Under the pieces are notes generated by a model. The model searched no databases, had not been told where the DNA came from, and worked only from the letters and a program-made list of their open reading frames with translations. The position numbers and the translations under genes were made by a program. A DNA stretch of 64,000 nt from Lachnospiraceae bacterium. GTDB taxonomy: Bacteria > Bacillota > Clostridia > Lachnospirales > Lachnospiraceae. The DNA lies in contig SVDY01000001.1 in assembly GCA_015057665.1 (NCBI GenBank), positions 186,001 to 250,000 on the forward strand. Direction: 5' to 3'. Positions 36,701 to 45,083 of this stretch are shown in pieces (position 1 is the stretch's first letter; each line of letters starts with the position of its first letter).

Positions 36701-38723
36701 TATTATAAAGGGTATTAATCAAACTATTGTAATCATATAGATTGACTTCTATTAATTCATCCGTGTCTGCCCCCTCTATAATTGTAAGTTTGGAACTATT
36801 GTCTTTGACGAATTTTATAGTCCCTATACTTGTTCCGGTATAAGCAGATGTTTGACTTTGATCAAAAGATATCACCGCATAATCCCCAACCTGAACATCC
36901 AGATTGGCTATGGAAATATCACCATGCCATACATACAAAACAAATCCATTTTCTGAAGAAGGTTCACAAGCACTTTTATCAACTTCCCCTGTCGTTATAA
37001 TCTCACTTACGATATAATCCCCTTTTTCGTTTTGATCTACAATAATAGCAGACCACCAGTAAAAAGCGAAATCGCAACCGTATTCGTCAGCGGATTTCCC
37101 ATGGAACAGAACCGATTTTTCATTACCTTTACCATCTTGATCAAAGGAATTTACCTGATAGATCGGAATATCTTCTCTTATGGTCATTAAACCAGCAGAC
37201 CACATCCATTGCCATTCCATAAGCTTTTCTGCATTTGTGACTTGTTCTTTTAATTCCGCTGTTAAATCTTCGTATTGAATATAAACAGTGAGAACTTGTT
37301 CATATACTTGTATATAATAATCTTCGTATCCGTCCAAATCTCCAAGCTCATCAAACTCTGTGAGTTTCGCATCTACTTCTTCATAGAGTGGAAGTGCTTC
37401 GATTAATGCTATAATCCTCTCAACCTTTGCAAGATTGATCTCTTCTTGTGAAATAGTTGTATCTACTGTCGGCAATTCCCCATACCCAAGAATCTGACCG
37501 TCATCCCCGTCATACTCCCTGTATCGAACCTTGTCTCCAGAATTTCCCTCAATCGTCTTAACCTTTGCCACCCTGCCGCTGGCATCTGCATCCACCTCAA
37601 CCACTATACCGATGTGGTCCGCATTCTTATCTCCATCTCCCCATTCGAAGAAGATAAGATCCCCTGCTTGAGGCACATAGCCGGAAGATGCTTCATGATA
37701 CAATTTATATTCATCTTTTTTCAGAGTGTTAATCCAATTCTGACAGTTTGCATCCTGTGGCATAGCTGCCTCGTATACACCAGCATATTCAAGGCAGAAA
37801 GAAACATACATTGCACACCAATCGCCATAGGTATCTCCGTACCAGTCACCATATCTGGTGTAGCCTTTTACCTCACCGCTTGATGTTACTTCATAGTTCT
37901 TTGTACTTTCTTCATAGCCGAGCTGGCTTTTCGCCACAATGAGGAGGTCTTTTCGCCAGTCTCCGGTCATCTCCCCTTCTTTTGGAAGGGTTGCTTCCCA
38001 GTCTGCTGCAGTCTCTACATCGGCCGTTTTATCGGAATAACACATTTTTACATGGGTATGTTCCTCTTTTCCACAGGAAAGGACTTTTTCGTAGCAGCTT
38101 TCTGTATGGGTATGCACTGCCTCTTCATAAGTCATTTCCTGTACTGCGGACTGTTCTCCAATCTGATTCTCTGTCTGTTCTTCGCAGATCAGAATATCTA
38201 TATTTTCATAACAGGAAGTGCCATGGATATGAGCCTCTTCTTCTGTCAGACCGCATATTATATTTTCTGTCTCTTTGTAACAGGAATCAGCATGAACATG
38301 AGTATCACTTTCTTCCAGACCACAGATACATTCTCTTGTTTTTGATTTGCAGCCGTCTGTGTGCGTATGTCCTTCTGTCTCCTGCTTTGTACATATCAGC
38401 TTAGATTCCTGTTTGTAACATGCATCCGTATGAACATGAACTGCTGAATCGGCATTTATATCACTGCTATTCTCTTCATCCGTATTCGAAATATCCGTAT
38501 CTGTCTGACAGATTAAATTCACTGTGTAGCAGCTGTCTTCATGCACATGCTCTTCTATTCCGCAAAATGACGGTTTCGTCATGGTAATAGCTGGCAGAAT
38601 CAATGCATATGTGGTGCAGAAGACTACAACACATGCTAATGCGCTTACGATTCTTTTCCAGATTGTCCGGCGTTTCCTTTTTTCCACAATTTCTTCTTTT
38701 GGAAGTCTTTTCTGCTCATTCAT
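33741..38723 (-). CDS. Giant CHAP-domain pilus tip protein (LPETG), fibro-slime type
   Basis: A 1660-residue protein from the ATG at 38723, preceded by AAAGGAGG. In order it has an N-terminal helix (ALACVVVFCTTYALILPA), about seven His/Cys repeats of the form HxHxxxCY ... C (to about residue 230), a CHAP amidase-like domain with GDWCAMYVSFC (catalytic Cys) and DHIGIVVEV (His), a fibro-slime/PA14-like domain with FTGDDDVWVYMDDVLF near 985, several Cna-B-like domains, and an LPETGG anchor. It could cut peptidoglycan during pilus emergence and bind ligands at the tip. It is encoded between the signal peptidase and the major pilin. Confidence 0.88.
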   Translation of the reverse strand: MNEQKRLPKEEIVEKRKRRTIWKRIVSALACVVVFCTTYALILPAITMTKPSFCGIEEHVHEDSCYTVNLICQTDTDISNTDEENSSDINADSAVHVHTDACYKQESKLICTKQETEGHTHTDGCKSKTRECICGLEESDTHVHADSCYKETENIICGLTEEEAHIHGTSCYENIDILICEEQTENQIGEQSAVQEMTYEEAVHTHTESCYEKVLSCGKEEHTHVKMCYSDKTADVETAADWEATLPKEGEMTGDWRKDLLIVAKSQLGYEESTKNYEVTSSGEVKGYTRYGDWYGDTYGDWCAMYVSFCLEYAGVYEAAMPQDANCQNWINTLKKDEYKLYHEASSGYVPQAGDLIFFEWGDGDKNADHIGIVVEVDADASGRVAKVKTIEGNSGDKVRYREYDGDDGQILGYGELPTVDTTISQEEINLAKVERIIALIEALPLYEEVDAKLTEFDELGDLDGYEDYYIQVYEQVLTVYIQYEDLTAELKEQVTNAEKLMEWQWMWSAGLMTIREDIPIYQVNSFDQDGKGNEKSVLFHGKSADEYGCDFAFYWWSAIIVDQNEKGDYIVSEIITTGEVDKSACEPSSENGFVLYVWHGDISIANLDVQVGDYAVISFDQSQTSAYTGTSIGTIKFVKDNSSKLTIIEGADTDELIEVNLYDYNSLINTLYNNNRNYPGFQQDNGTTSSVTSFSGITFNFGNNITKDLDAGKSNVTIVGGTNINATTGKDTYGTANVPIDGMMLPTLKNDYPALADGTSLDYLFKSNTYAAKKNTESINGLFLHNDVTGAYTFNSRENHAQFNSTNDTFTLYEQLISSNYMMYPFGNFLPFNDIETQCAQTSEIDRTYMQAMAQSAQYKYDAGMGEEYNTLAARLNQFISLMDARYGTTWTSADAMNEYFDVSGIPAKFTQNDEILKKVYSIDYDEATDFYFGMEMKMEFMQPKGGMTGNDTNQDGKPDYPMEFYFTGDDDVWVYMDDVLFLDLSGIHRHVGGEIDFVNGLVHYYYLSKETGDVSTEPYKTKTFREILTAAGKDTSVLNEKGTFTDYSMHRFNFYYMERGAGSGVCRMNFNFPLIRKNTVSVAKELTVDDETVLPLLGNPNFKFQILKADEDGNKKEELFIPPNTPYTLYDQNNKVIEGTYQTDANGIFTLKAGQRAEFSGIDEDDGKYYVRELLDLTMAEQYEEITVAGSSATFSETIQVGGDSFTGAESNVKDISDGTTLFNFNNNVTTNKLGSLQITKSLVSSIDPEQNHQFEFYVTFDGNPIPIGTTYQVGEQTKTVQAEGIISIAANETAVIPKILAGSEFTVSETSASAKGYTVMYSGSEGVVTNGERASGIISTDSTVQVNVTNTENGANVIVTGVKNVINPDTTERTVTFKLEEVTDKTGSTKVENGLEMTTSTNVAETAEFSFNLSYLEKNLEELPVVYYYKMIEASLADGESQNEEFQLDKTFYIVEVTVDKVDGTLQAAVTNRWKNGEQSLNDTDAIAFSNVLLKNLVLEKIVSGIETADEFQFEIILTDSEGNPLTGSYKVIVSDDSTYEIMLDAGGKAIVSLGHKESITIKGLPNGAKWTITETVQDGYISSIVIGEADAVEKNSASGDVADGSNTITFTNTATYELPETGGFGINPYIIGGTMMMILSGFFLLYKNNKRGKEDY

Positions 38724-38747
38724 CTGGCCACCTCCTTTCTTCATTTC

Positions 38748-39335
38748 TTATTTTAATGCACCTGCCTCTTTCAAAGGCCAGATGCGGAAAACTAACTTTC
38801 CTACGATTTGTTCTTCTGCAACACAACCTACTGCAGAACTTCGGCTGTCAATAGAAACGGAACGATGATCTCCCATCACAAAGACTCTTCCTTCCGGAAC
38901 CTGATATGGCAGTTCCAGATCGCATTCTCCCACATCTTTATCCCTTACATAAGGTTCATCTAACGGCTTTCCATCTACAGTAACGTTGCCTGCCTCATCT
39001 ATATCCACCCATTCTCCGGAACGGGCAATCACTCTTTTTACAAGAATCTTATTATTGTAATAAAACGCTACTATATCCTGTTTCTCCAGATTAGATGCCT
39101 TTACAGAGATTACAATATCACCGTCATCCATCGTCGGAGTCATGGAAGAACCATAGATTCGAAGTACAGGAAGAAGCAGCGTTGCTACCAAGACAGCGAC
39201 AGCCGCTACTGTAATCAGTGTATAGACAGTGCTTCGAAAAGTTCTGCCAAACCGTTCGTTATAACGGACACGCTTCAGTTCCCGTTCTATCTCTTCAGTT
39301 GTAAGTCGTCTCACTGGCTTTTCTGTTTTGCTCAT
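38748..39335 (-). CDS. Signal peptidase I, proximal pilus operon
   Basis: A 195-residue type I signal peptidase. It has a basic N-terminal cytosolic part, one helix (ITVAAVAVLVATLLLPVL), YGSSMTPT with catalytic Ser64, NNKILVKRVIA with Lys100, and the GDHRSVSIDSR motif. It cleaves signal peptides outside the membrane. Its place directly before the tip protein suggests it is dedicated to pilus precursors, like SipA in streptococcal pilus islands. The paralogue at 53402 shares the first 65 residues almost completely. Confidence 0.93.
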   Translation of the reverse strand: MSKTEKPVRRLTTEEIERELKRVRYNERFGRTFRSTVYTLITVAAVAVLVATLLLPVLRIYGSSMTPTMDDGDIVISVKASNLEKQDIVAFYYNNKILVKRVIARSGEWVDIDEAGNVTVDGKPLDEPYVRDKDVGECDLELPYQVPEGRVFVMGDHRSVSIDSRSSAVGCVAEEQIVGKLVFRIWPLKEAGALK

Positions 39336-39388
39336 TCTACCCCTGATTTCTATTCTCTGTTGTTAATTCCAAATCAACATTTTAGCAA

Positions 39389-40321
39389 TTAGATGATTTT
39401 AGAAGCTGACATGATGTCTTTCAGTCCTTCATGGGCATTGTAAAATGCTTCTAAACGTTTAGATAATTCTTCCCATCGTCTGTCTACATCTTCTTTTGCC
39501 TTTAAATCAAATGCTCTGCATCTATCCTCTGCTTCCTGCTCTCTGGCTCTGCAGTTTATATCCGCAGCCTGTTCTCTTTCCCTGCATTCTTTTTCAACCG
39601 TTTCGCGCATTCTTTCACAGTTGGTTTTCGCTTCTGTTTCTAATTGTGCACACTGTCTTTCTATATCTTCTTTCATGCAATCGCAGCGTTCCTTTGTTGC
39701 CTGTAACATTGCAGTACATTTTGTCTCGATTTCGGCTTCTCTTTTCAAAAAGCTTGAAGATTCCTGTTGATATAAATCCTGAAGATTGTCCAGATACTGC
39801 TGGGCAGCTGCCTGAGCAGCTTCAAATACTCCGTTTAATTTTAACGATGCATCTGCAATCGTACCGGCTTCTCTAATGGCTATTTTTCTGCTTGCCAGCT
39901 TACTATTCAAATCTTCGATCATACGAGATTTTTCTTCTAACTGCAGTTTTAAAGATTCGTTTTCCCGGCTTTGATCTAAAAGAATTTCCAGAAGTTCTCC
40001 TCTTTTTAATCTCTGCAATTCTTTATCTGACAAAGGCTGGGCCTTTGTCTCTTCCTTTAAAACCGCTTTTTCTTCTTTCACTTCCGTTAAAAGCTCATCC
40101 TCTGTTTTTCCAGAAACACTGCCGTTTCGATTATACGTTTCCATAAAATCAATTTTACGTTTTAATTCTTCATTTTCCTCGTAGGCTTCGGAAAGAATCT
40201 GATTGTACATAGAACTGATAGTACAAATCACCTCATATACTTCATCTGGTTTATACCCTTTACAAAATGATGCCTGTAATGGAAGATTATCAATATATTC
40301 TGATATTTCGTAAGACCTCAA
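39389..40321 (-). CDS. DivIVA-like coiled-coil protein with an 11-residue cysteine ladder (copy 1)
   Basis: A 310-residue cytosolic protein with a TTG start (GGAGG 7 bases upstream; the paralogue uses the same codon). Residues 1-55 look like a DivIVA-type membrane-targeting module (FCKGYKPDEVYEVICTISSMYNQIL). The rest is almost entirely coiled coil. Cysteines sit at 202, 213, 224, 235, 246, 257 and 268, exactly 11 apart, followed by a conserved end (RRWEELSKRLEAFYNAHEGLK). It is the first gene of the proximal pilus operon, so a role in positioning the secretion or assembly site is plausible. I know of no described family with this ladder. Confidence 0.85.
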   Translation of the reverse strand: MRSYEISEYIDNLPLQASFCKGYKPDEVYEVICTISSMYNQILSEAYEENEELKRKIDFMETYNRNGSVSGKTEDELLTEVKEEKAVLKEETKAQPLSDKELQRLKRGELLEILLDQSRENESLKLQLEEKSRMIEDLNSKLASRKIAIREAGTIADASLKLNGVFEAAQAAAQQYLDNLQDLYQQESSSFLKREAEIETKCTAMLQATKERCDCMKEDIERQCAQLETEAKTNCERMRETVEKECREREQAADINCRAREQEAEDRCRAFDLKAKEDVDRRWEELSKRLEAFYNAHEGLKDIMSASKII

Positions 40322-40361
40322 AGCAGGTTCCTCCTTTCCGATTTCCTATATGTTAATTTGG

Positions 40362-40395
40362 ATTCTACCCCCCCCCACCGTACCTAAACCGTACC
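40362..40395 (-). promoter_or_regulatory. Promoter and direct-repeat operator of the proximal pilus operon
   Basis: On the minus strand GGTACGG is repeated with an 11-base period (40389-40395 and 40378-40384), then T, a run of nine G (40368-40376) and TAGAAT (40362-40367) as -10. The start codon at 40321 follows after 40 bases. No -35 hexamer is seen, as is usual where a SARP-type activator binds direct repeats. Confidence 0.65.
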
Positions 40396-40500
40396 TTTTG
40401 TCCACATTTTCTGAGGTACGATTTATATTTTTCCACAAAAAATATCCGATAGTTCATTTTCTATCGGACATTTTTACCATATTTAATTAAAACAGCAAAA

Positions 40501-40516
40501 GGGAGCCGAAGCTCCC
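40501..40516 (-). terminator. Terminator hairpin, distal copy, flanking the IS
   Basis: GGGAGCCGAAGCTCCC, a 6-bp stem with a stable tetraloop, followed on the minus strand by TTTTGCTGTTTT. It is a direct repeat of 42451-42466 on the other side of the insertion sequence, and this copy keeps the T-run. Confidence 0.75.
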
Positions 40517-40659
40517 AATGGCATCAACCAGTTTTGGCATCTGATGATTTTAACATCAGATGCCTTTTCTAAAACCCTAAATGTAGTATAGATATAAATA
40601 TATTTTTCCTTTCATATATGCTATAATATAAGTGTGTTGTAGTCTAGAAAGGAGGCCGT

Positions 40660-40863
40660 ATGTTTATTAAAGTCATTCCTAATACTAAGGGTACTAAAGG
40701 TACTTATTTTTGTTATCTAGTTGAATCCTATAGAGAAAATGGGAAAATCAAACATCGAATCATTAGAAATTTCGGATTACTAGATGAAGAACAGGTTCCG
40801 TTCCTGAAAGCAATGTATGCAAAAAAGAAGCCTCGTCTCGTTTACGATGACGAAGGCATGTAG
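40660..40863 (+). CDS. IS-encoded short N-terminal frame
   Basis: A 67-residue frame with the strongest translation start in the element: TATAAT upstream and AAAGGAGG 5 bases before the ATG. MFIKVIPNT ... YFCYLVESYRENGKIKHRIIRNFG matches the N-terminal beta-rich segment found in IS1634-type transposases. It overlaps the main transposase frame by 47 bases, in a different frame, over an AAAAAAG run. A frameshifted fusion product or a decayed start are both possible. Confidence 0.55.
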   Translation: MFIKVIPNTKGTKGTYFCYLVESYRENGKIKHRIIRNFGLLDEEQVPFLKAMYAKKKPRLVYDDEGM

Positions 40864-42322
40864 TATAGAAGCAAAGAGAACAATTAAAAATGCACTGGAA
40901 AATCTTATGAGAACCATCAATTCTAAAGAAATCTCCAGTGCAGCCAAAACTTCTGTCAGAGGATTTACCCAACCACGAAAAATCACTCTGCAGGATGTAA
41001 TTCTATTTTATACCTTTCGGCATTGTGAAACAACTAATAAAGACATTACTTCTTATTTTTCTAAAACAGAAAAACCCAAAGTATCAAAACAAGCAATGTT
41101 CAAAGCACTTAATAAAACAAATCCAAATGTATTTCCGTTGCTTATCCACGAGTTTGCGGAAAACTTTTATGAAACACAGGAATATACAACATTAGATGGA
41201 TGGATTGTTCTGGCAAGCGATGGTACAAAGATGGATCTTCCTCCGAGTGAAGAGTTAAAGGAAAGTTTTGGTGGTCCCTTAAATCATAAAATCACTGAAA
41301 GAAGTAAGTTAAAAAAGGCTCAGGCGAATTGTTCAATTCTTGTGGACGTATTGAATCATGTTGTTCTGGACGCAGCAGTAAAACCTTATGATGTATCTGA
41401 ACTTCCGATGCTTTATGAACATCTGAATAATTGCAGGGAATTATTAAAAGATAAAAAGGTAATGTTGATCTGTGATCGCTATTATGCTTCTGCAGAACTA
41501 TTTCTTTATTGTAAAATACATGGCTATCGCTTATTAGTCCGTTCTAAAAGTTATGTATATAAACATCAAATATCAAAGATCGAAAGAGATGGAAAGATTC
41601 AACTTGTCATCGATCAAGCTTGGAGACGACGATTAAAAAGAGAGGAATGTCGCAATTATGCAGTCACTGATCCCTTATTGGATTTACGTGTTGTAAAAAA
41701 TCACTATGAATACACATTAACCGAAAGAGTAGAACACACGGAACCATTAAATGTAAAAGCTATTTATCTGACAACCCTAACTCCGGAAGAATTCAAAACA
41801 GATGAGATTATATCACTATACCATGTAAGAAGATGGGATGCTGAAACGGCTTACTTTGATTTAAAGAGTCATTTGGAAGCAGAGCGATTCAATTCTGGAA
41901 AATATAACATAGTTGTAAATGAACTATACGGAAAGATACTGTGTTATTCCATTTGTGGACTCATATATAACAAGGTAAATGAAATCGTGCTTGAGAAGAG
42001 AACGGAGTCGGTATCATCAGGAAATAAATATGATTATATTCCAAATATGAAATATCTTTGTGATACGGTAAGGTTGGAACATAAATTTTTATATTATCTC
42101 GCAGATATTCAAACGTGGAGTGAAGAAATGGAACAGTATTTGACCAGTATGATTAACATCTGCTCAAAAAACACAGTCCCCGTTCGACCAGGGCGACATT
42201 ATAAGCGATGGGAAAGGTGGATGAGTACAATTCCAAATGTGAAATTCAGAATAGACGGAAGAAGAAATCCTACAATCCAAAAATGCTTTAAAGGTGGTGG
42301 ATATATAACTGCTGATCATTAA
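40817..42322 (+). CDS. IS4-family-like DDE transposase
   Basis: A frame of up to 501 residues; the true start may be internal or reached by frameshift from the 67-codon frame. It shows a transposase core: ILVDVLNHVVLDAAV (first Asp region), KVMLICDRYYASAEL (second Asp) and VRRWDAETAYFDLKSHLEAERFNSG (catalytic Glu in a Y-(2)-R-(3)-E-(6)-K-like block) near residue 345. No stop codons interrupt it. It is likely the active enzyme for the surrounding inverted repeats. Confidence 0.8.
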   Translation: MQKRSLVSFTMTKACSIEAKRTIKNALENLMRTINSKEISSAAKTSVRGFTQPRKITLQDVILFYTFRHCETTNKDITSYFSKTEKPKVSKQAMFKALNKTNPNVFPLLIHEFAENFYETQEYTTLDGWIVLASDGTKMDLPPSEELKESFGGPLNHKITERSKLKKAQANCSILVDVLNHVVLDAAVKPYDVSELPMLYEHLNNCRELLKDKKVMLICDRYYASAELFLYCKIHGYRLLVRSKSYVYKHQISKIERDGKIQLVIDQAWRRRLKREECRNYAVTDPLLDLRVVKNHYEYTLTERVEHTEPLNVKAIYLTTLTPEEFKTDEIISLYHVRRWDAETAYFDLKSHLEAERFNSGKYNIVVNELYGKILCYSICGLIYNKVNEIVLEKRTESVSSGNKYDYIPNMKYLCDTVRLEHKFLYYLADIQTWSEEMEQYLTSMINICSKNTVPVRPGRHYKRWERWMSTIPNVKFRIDGRRNPTIQKCFKGGGYITADH

Positions 42323-42450
42323 ATGTAGTATAGAATATAAATTTCAAAAAAAGTACATTTGGACGTACATGGGGAGTTTTACGCTTTTTTATAGATATAT
42401 TTAGATATAAAGAAACCAGTTCGCATTCTTGCGAACTGGTTGATGCCATT

Positions 42451-42466
42451 GGGAGCCGAAGCTCCC
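42451..42466 (-). terminator. Terminator hairpin, proximal copy at the IS edge
   Basis: GGGAGCCGAAGCTCCC, 38 bases past the stop at 42505. The IS has separated it from its T-run, now found only with the copy at 40501, so termination of the distal operon may now depend on the hairpins in the IS end. Confidence 0.65.
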
Positions 42467-42504
42467 CTTTATATCTGTCTGTACTTTTATATAAATCTAA
42501 ACAA

Positions 42505-45066
42505 TTACATACTCATTCTTCTACGTGTCACTAAAAGTACACCTGCACCAAGAACAAGAATAAGACCAACCGTTGTGAAAAGAACAGTTCCCATGCCGCC
42601 TGTCTCAGGAAGCTGAGTTCCGCTATTATTAAGAATCTTCACAACATTATCTTCTAAATGGCTGTCTGCATCAATCGTAATTGCTGTTGGAGCAGAGAGC
42701 AGATTATATCCCACCGGCGCTTTTGTTTCCACCAGATAATAAGTTCCATAAGCAAGTCCGTGAATAACAATCTTGCCATCTTCTCCTGATGTTACTGATG
42801 TCACCTTTTCTTCTGTTCCGTTTACCGGAACCTGACCGAAGAATTCAACAGGCACTAACTGTGCATCCACGCCTTCAAGAGTGATTTTTGTTACATTTAC
42901 ATCATTTATTTCATTCTCTGTTGCCGGACGATATAATTCAAATACTGCACCGGATAAAACTACTGTCTCATCTTTTGCATCTACTTTTAAAAGGTTTGTG
43001 CCGCCTGTATAGACTTTAGGAATATCTGAATCTTTATCAAATTCAACACCAAGAGAATTCTTATAGTCTAAATGTGCCTTGTTAGGGATTTCAACGCCCA
43101 GCTGTGCATTTGCATTAATCTGTGCATCAAAATATACACGAATCATGTAGTTTTCATAATCGCTGCCAACGGCCGCTCCTACTTTTTTCATACCTGCTGC
43201 TGTCAATGCAACTGTAAAGGAATCAGATGGTTTTCCTTCTTTCAGAGAGTCATTGTTAACCACTGTAAGAATATAATCTTCCTTCTCTACTAAAACAACC
43301 GGTTCTGGAGTTTCCACTTCCGCATCGGAAACACCATCATACTCAACCTGTACTTTTACATTACCGATATAATCTAAACGGTTATCTAAAGTATCGGATA
43401 TAATGAATTCTTTACCATTTGCAATGTCAACAGGAATCGTTGTGCCAATAATCCATGTATGGTCTTTATATTGGTCTACAGTCGCTTCATCATTGTCAAG
43501 TTTGATGACATCCTTTTCGATTTGCACATCGTCTTTGACATCATTTTTAGGGTTTACATTAACAACATATTCCCAGCCGTTTCCTGCTGCGTTTGTGTAT
43601 GGTAAGAGGACGTAGAATGGAGCTACCGGTTCTTCGATTGCTGCGTGGTCACGTTCTACTACTAAATACACACCGTCCGACAAATTATTTTCTGTCAAAT
43701 TTACTGTCGCAGTGCCTGATGAATCTGTCGTAACAGTGAATTCTGGAAAACCATATTCATCATAAGTAATGCCATCTGCGACAACTTCTTCTCTTGATTT
43801 TAAAGTTATTTTTCCATTTACATAATCTTCCCAGGAAGCAACAAAATAAAGATCAAACATGATTCCTTCTAAAGGAATATCTTTATACTGTTCGTTTCCA
43901 ATTGCGATTCTGTCTACTTTATAAAAATTAATAACTCTTTCTGGCCCTACCTTTACTTCTGCATGGACCGGAAGAGTAAAATCACTATATCCTATTCTTT
44001 CCTGTCCGGCATCGCGTCCACCTTCTAATACATAGATAAATACATCTGCCGCACGTTGTTTTCCATCAATGGCCAAAATAGCTTCGCCGTGTGCAATATT
44101 AGCTGGAACATTCTCAATAGTTAAATCTACAGTTTGTTTCCCATTTTCCAGATTTATGGAGGTAAAATTATTTCCCATAACCGCACTTAGCGTTAATACA
44201 TCTCCGCTGTTTTTAGAAACATTGACTGTTGCACTCATAGTTACGTCATACGTGCCATCTTCATTTGAAGTTAAAACAGGTGATTTACTCCATTCAATAA
44301 AAGATGCTTCAGAAACAATCACTGCCTGAGGTGATGTTGGTTCTAAATTCATTAAATAATCATAAACTTTTTCAATACGTTCTGCCCTTACTTCAGTATC
44401 TTCATTTGTATCATATTCCGCATAGCAGTCATCATAATATTGCACATACTTTTTATATATATTCTTACTATACCACGCATAAATTTCATGTACAAAATTG
44501 TGGACAGCAAAATCATCCCCATAAGATGCATGCCAAATTGCAAGCTGAGTCGCACTGACTGCCTCGCTCAATTGAAGATTTTCAACACCCGTAATCGCAC
44601 TCAACTCTTCTAAAGCTACATGCGGAAAACCTTTCAAATAAATAGATCTTAATCTAGCTGCTTGCTCATCTGAAAAAAATGTCGAATCTTCCAGATTCAT
44701 ACGTTTATATAATACCGAACTTCCAGGCACTCCTGTATATTGATCAACGCAATATGTACTTACAATATCATTATCAGGATCTTCCACATTATACAATAAA
44801 CTGGTTCCAATCCAATCCAAATATGGTTCATCAGAAATCTGGCTATATGAGATTAATGGAACATAGTTACTTCCATATTCATAAATATAAGGTCCATAGT
44901 TCCCACGGTAATTCAATGCATATGCATTCGTCTTCTCATACACGCTTCCCGTCTCTGTCTCCGCCTCTGTTGTAACCTCACTGGCCGCCACATTCATTCC
45001 CAGCACAGAAAACATCATCACAAACACCATCATGAATGATATCATCCGTCTCATCTTTTTACTCAT
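42505..45066 (-). CDS. Thioester-domain surface adhesin (LPETG)
   Basis: An 853-residue protein from the ATG at 45066 (GGAGGG upstream). It has a signal peptide (MISFMMVFVMMFSVLGMNVAAS), then a thioester domain with TYCVD (Cys106) and SATQLAIWHA (Gln174), the pair that forms an internal thioester used to bind host molecules covalently. It then has Cna-B/SpaA-like domains with YYLVETKAPVGYN and an LPETGG anchor. In other Gram-positive pili such proteins sit at the tip. It is the last gene of the distal pilus operon and has no counterpart in the proximal one. Confidence 0.87.
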   Translation of the reverse strand: MSKKMRRMISFMMVFVMMFSVLGMNVAASEVTTEAETETGSVYEKTNAYALNYRGNYGPYIYEYGSNYVPLISYSQISDEPYLDWIGTSLLYNVEDPDNDIVSTYCVDQYTGVPGSSVLYKRMNLEDSTFFSDEQAARLRSIYLKGFPHVALEELSAITGVENLQLSEAVSATQLAIWHASYGDDFAVHNFVHEIYAWYSKNIYKKYVQYYDDCYAEYDTNEDTEVRAERIEKVYDYLMNLEPTSPQAVIVSEASFIEWSKSPVLTSNEDGTYDVTMSATVNVSKNSGDVLTLSAVMGNNFTSINLENGKQTVDLTIENVPANIAHGEAILAIDGKQRAADVFIYVLEGGRDAGQERIGYSDFTLPVHAEVKVGPERVINFYKVDRIAIGNEQYKDIPLEGIMFDLYFVASWEDYVNGKITLKSREEVVADGITYDEYGFPEFTVTTDSSGTATVNLTENNLSDGVYLVVERDHAAIEEPVAPFYVLLPYTNAAGNGWEYVVNVNPKNDVKDDVQIEKDVIKLDNDEATVDQYKDHTWIIGTTIPVDIANGKEFIISDTLDNRLDYIGNVKVQVEYDGVSDAEVETPEPVVLVEKEDYILTVVNNDSLKEGKPSDSFTVALTAAGMKKVGAAVGSDYENYMIRVYFDAQINANAQLGVEIPNKAHLDYKNSLGVEFDKDSDIPKVYTGGTNLLKVDAKDETVVLSGAVFELYRPATENEINDVNVTKITLEGVDAQLVPVEFFGQVPVNGTEEKVTSVTSGEDGKIVIHGLAYGTYYLVETKAPVGYNLLSAPTAITIDADSHLEDNVVKILNNSGTQLPETGGMGTVLFTTVGLILVLGAGVLLVTRRRMSM

Positions 45067-45083
45067 CTCTTTTCCCTCCTGTT

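Larger units (their letters stand above)
40517..42450 (+). mobile_element. IS4-like insertion sequence inserted in a terminator
   Basis: A 1934-bp element bounded by AATGGCATCAACCAGTT and its exact complement, with the 16-bp hairpin GGGAGCCGAAGCTCCC repeated on both sides as apparent target duplication. Internal hairpins near each end (about 40535-40564 and 42413-42440) would stop transcription entering the transposase. It holds two overlapping frames, 40660-40863 and 40817-42322. The 12-mer ATGTAGTATAGA occurs three times inside (40581, 40858, 42323). Confidence 0.85.

Noticed and set aside
40517-42450. Full composite transposon carrying the pilus operons
   Set aside because: Only one IS copy is seen in the window and its ends enclose only transposase frames.
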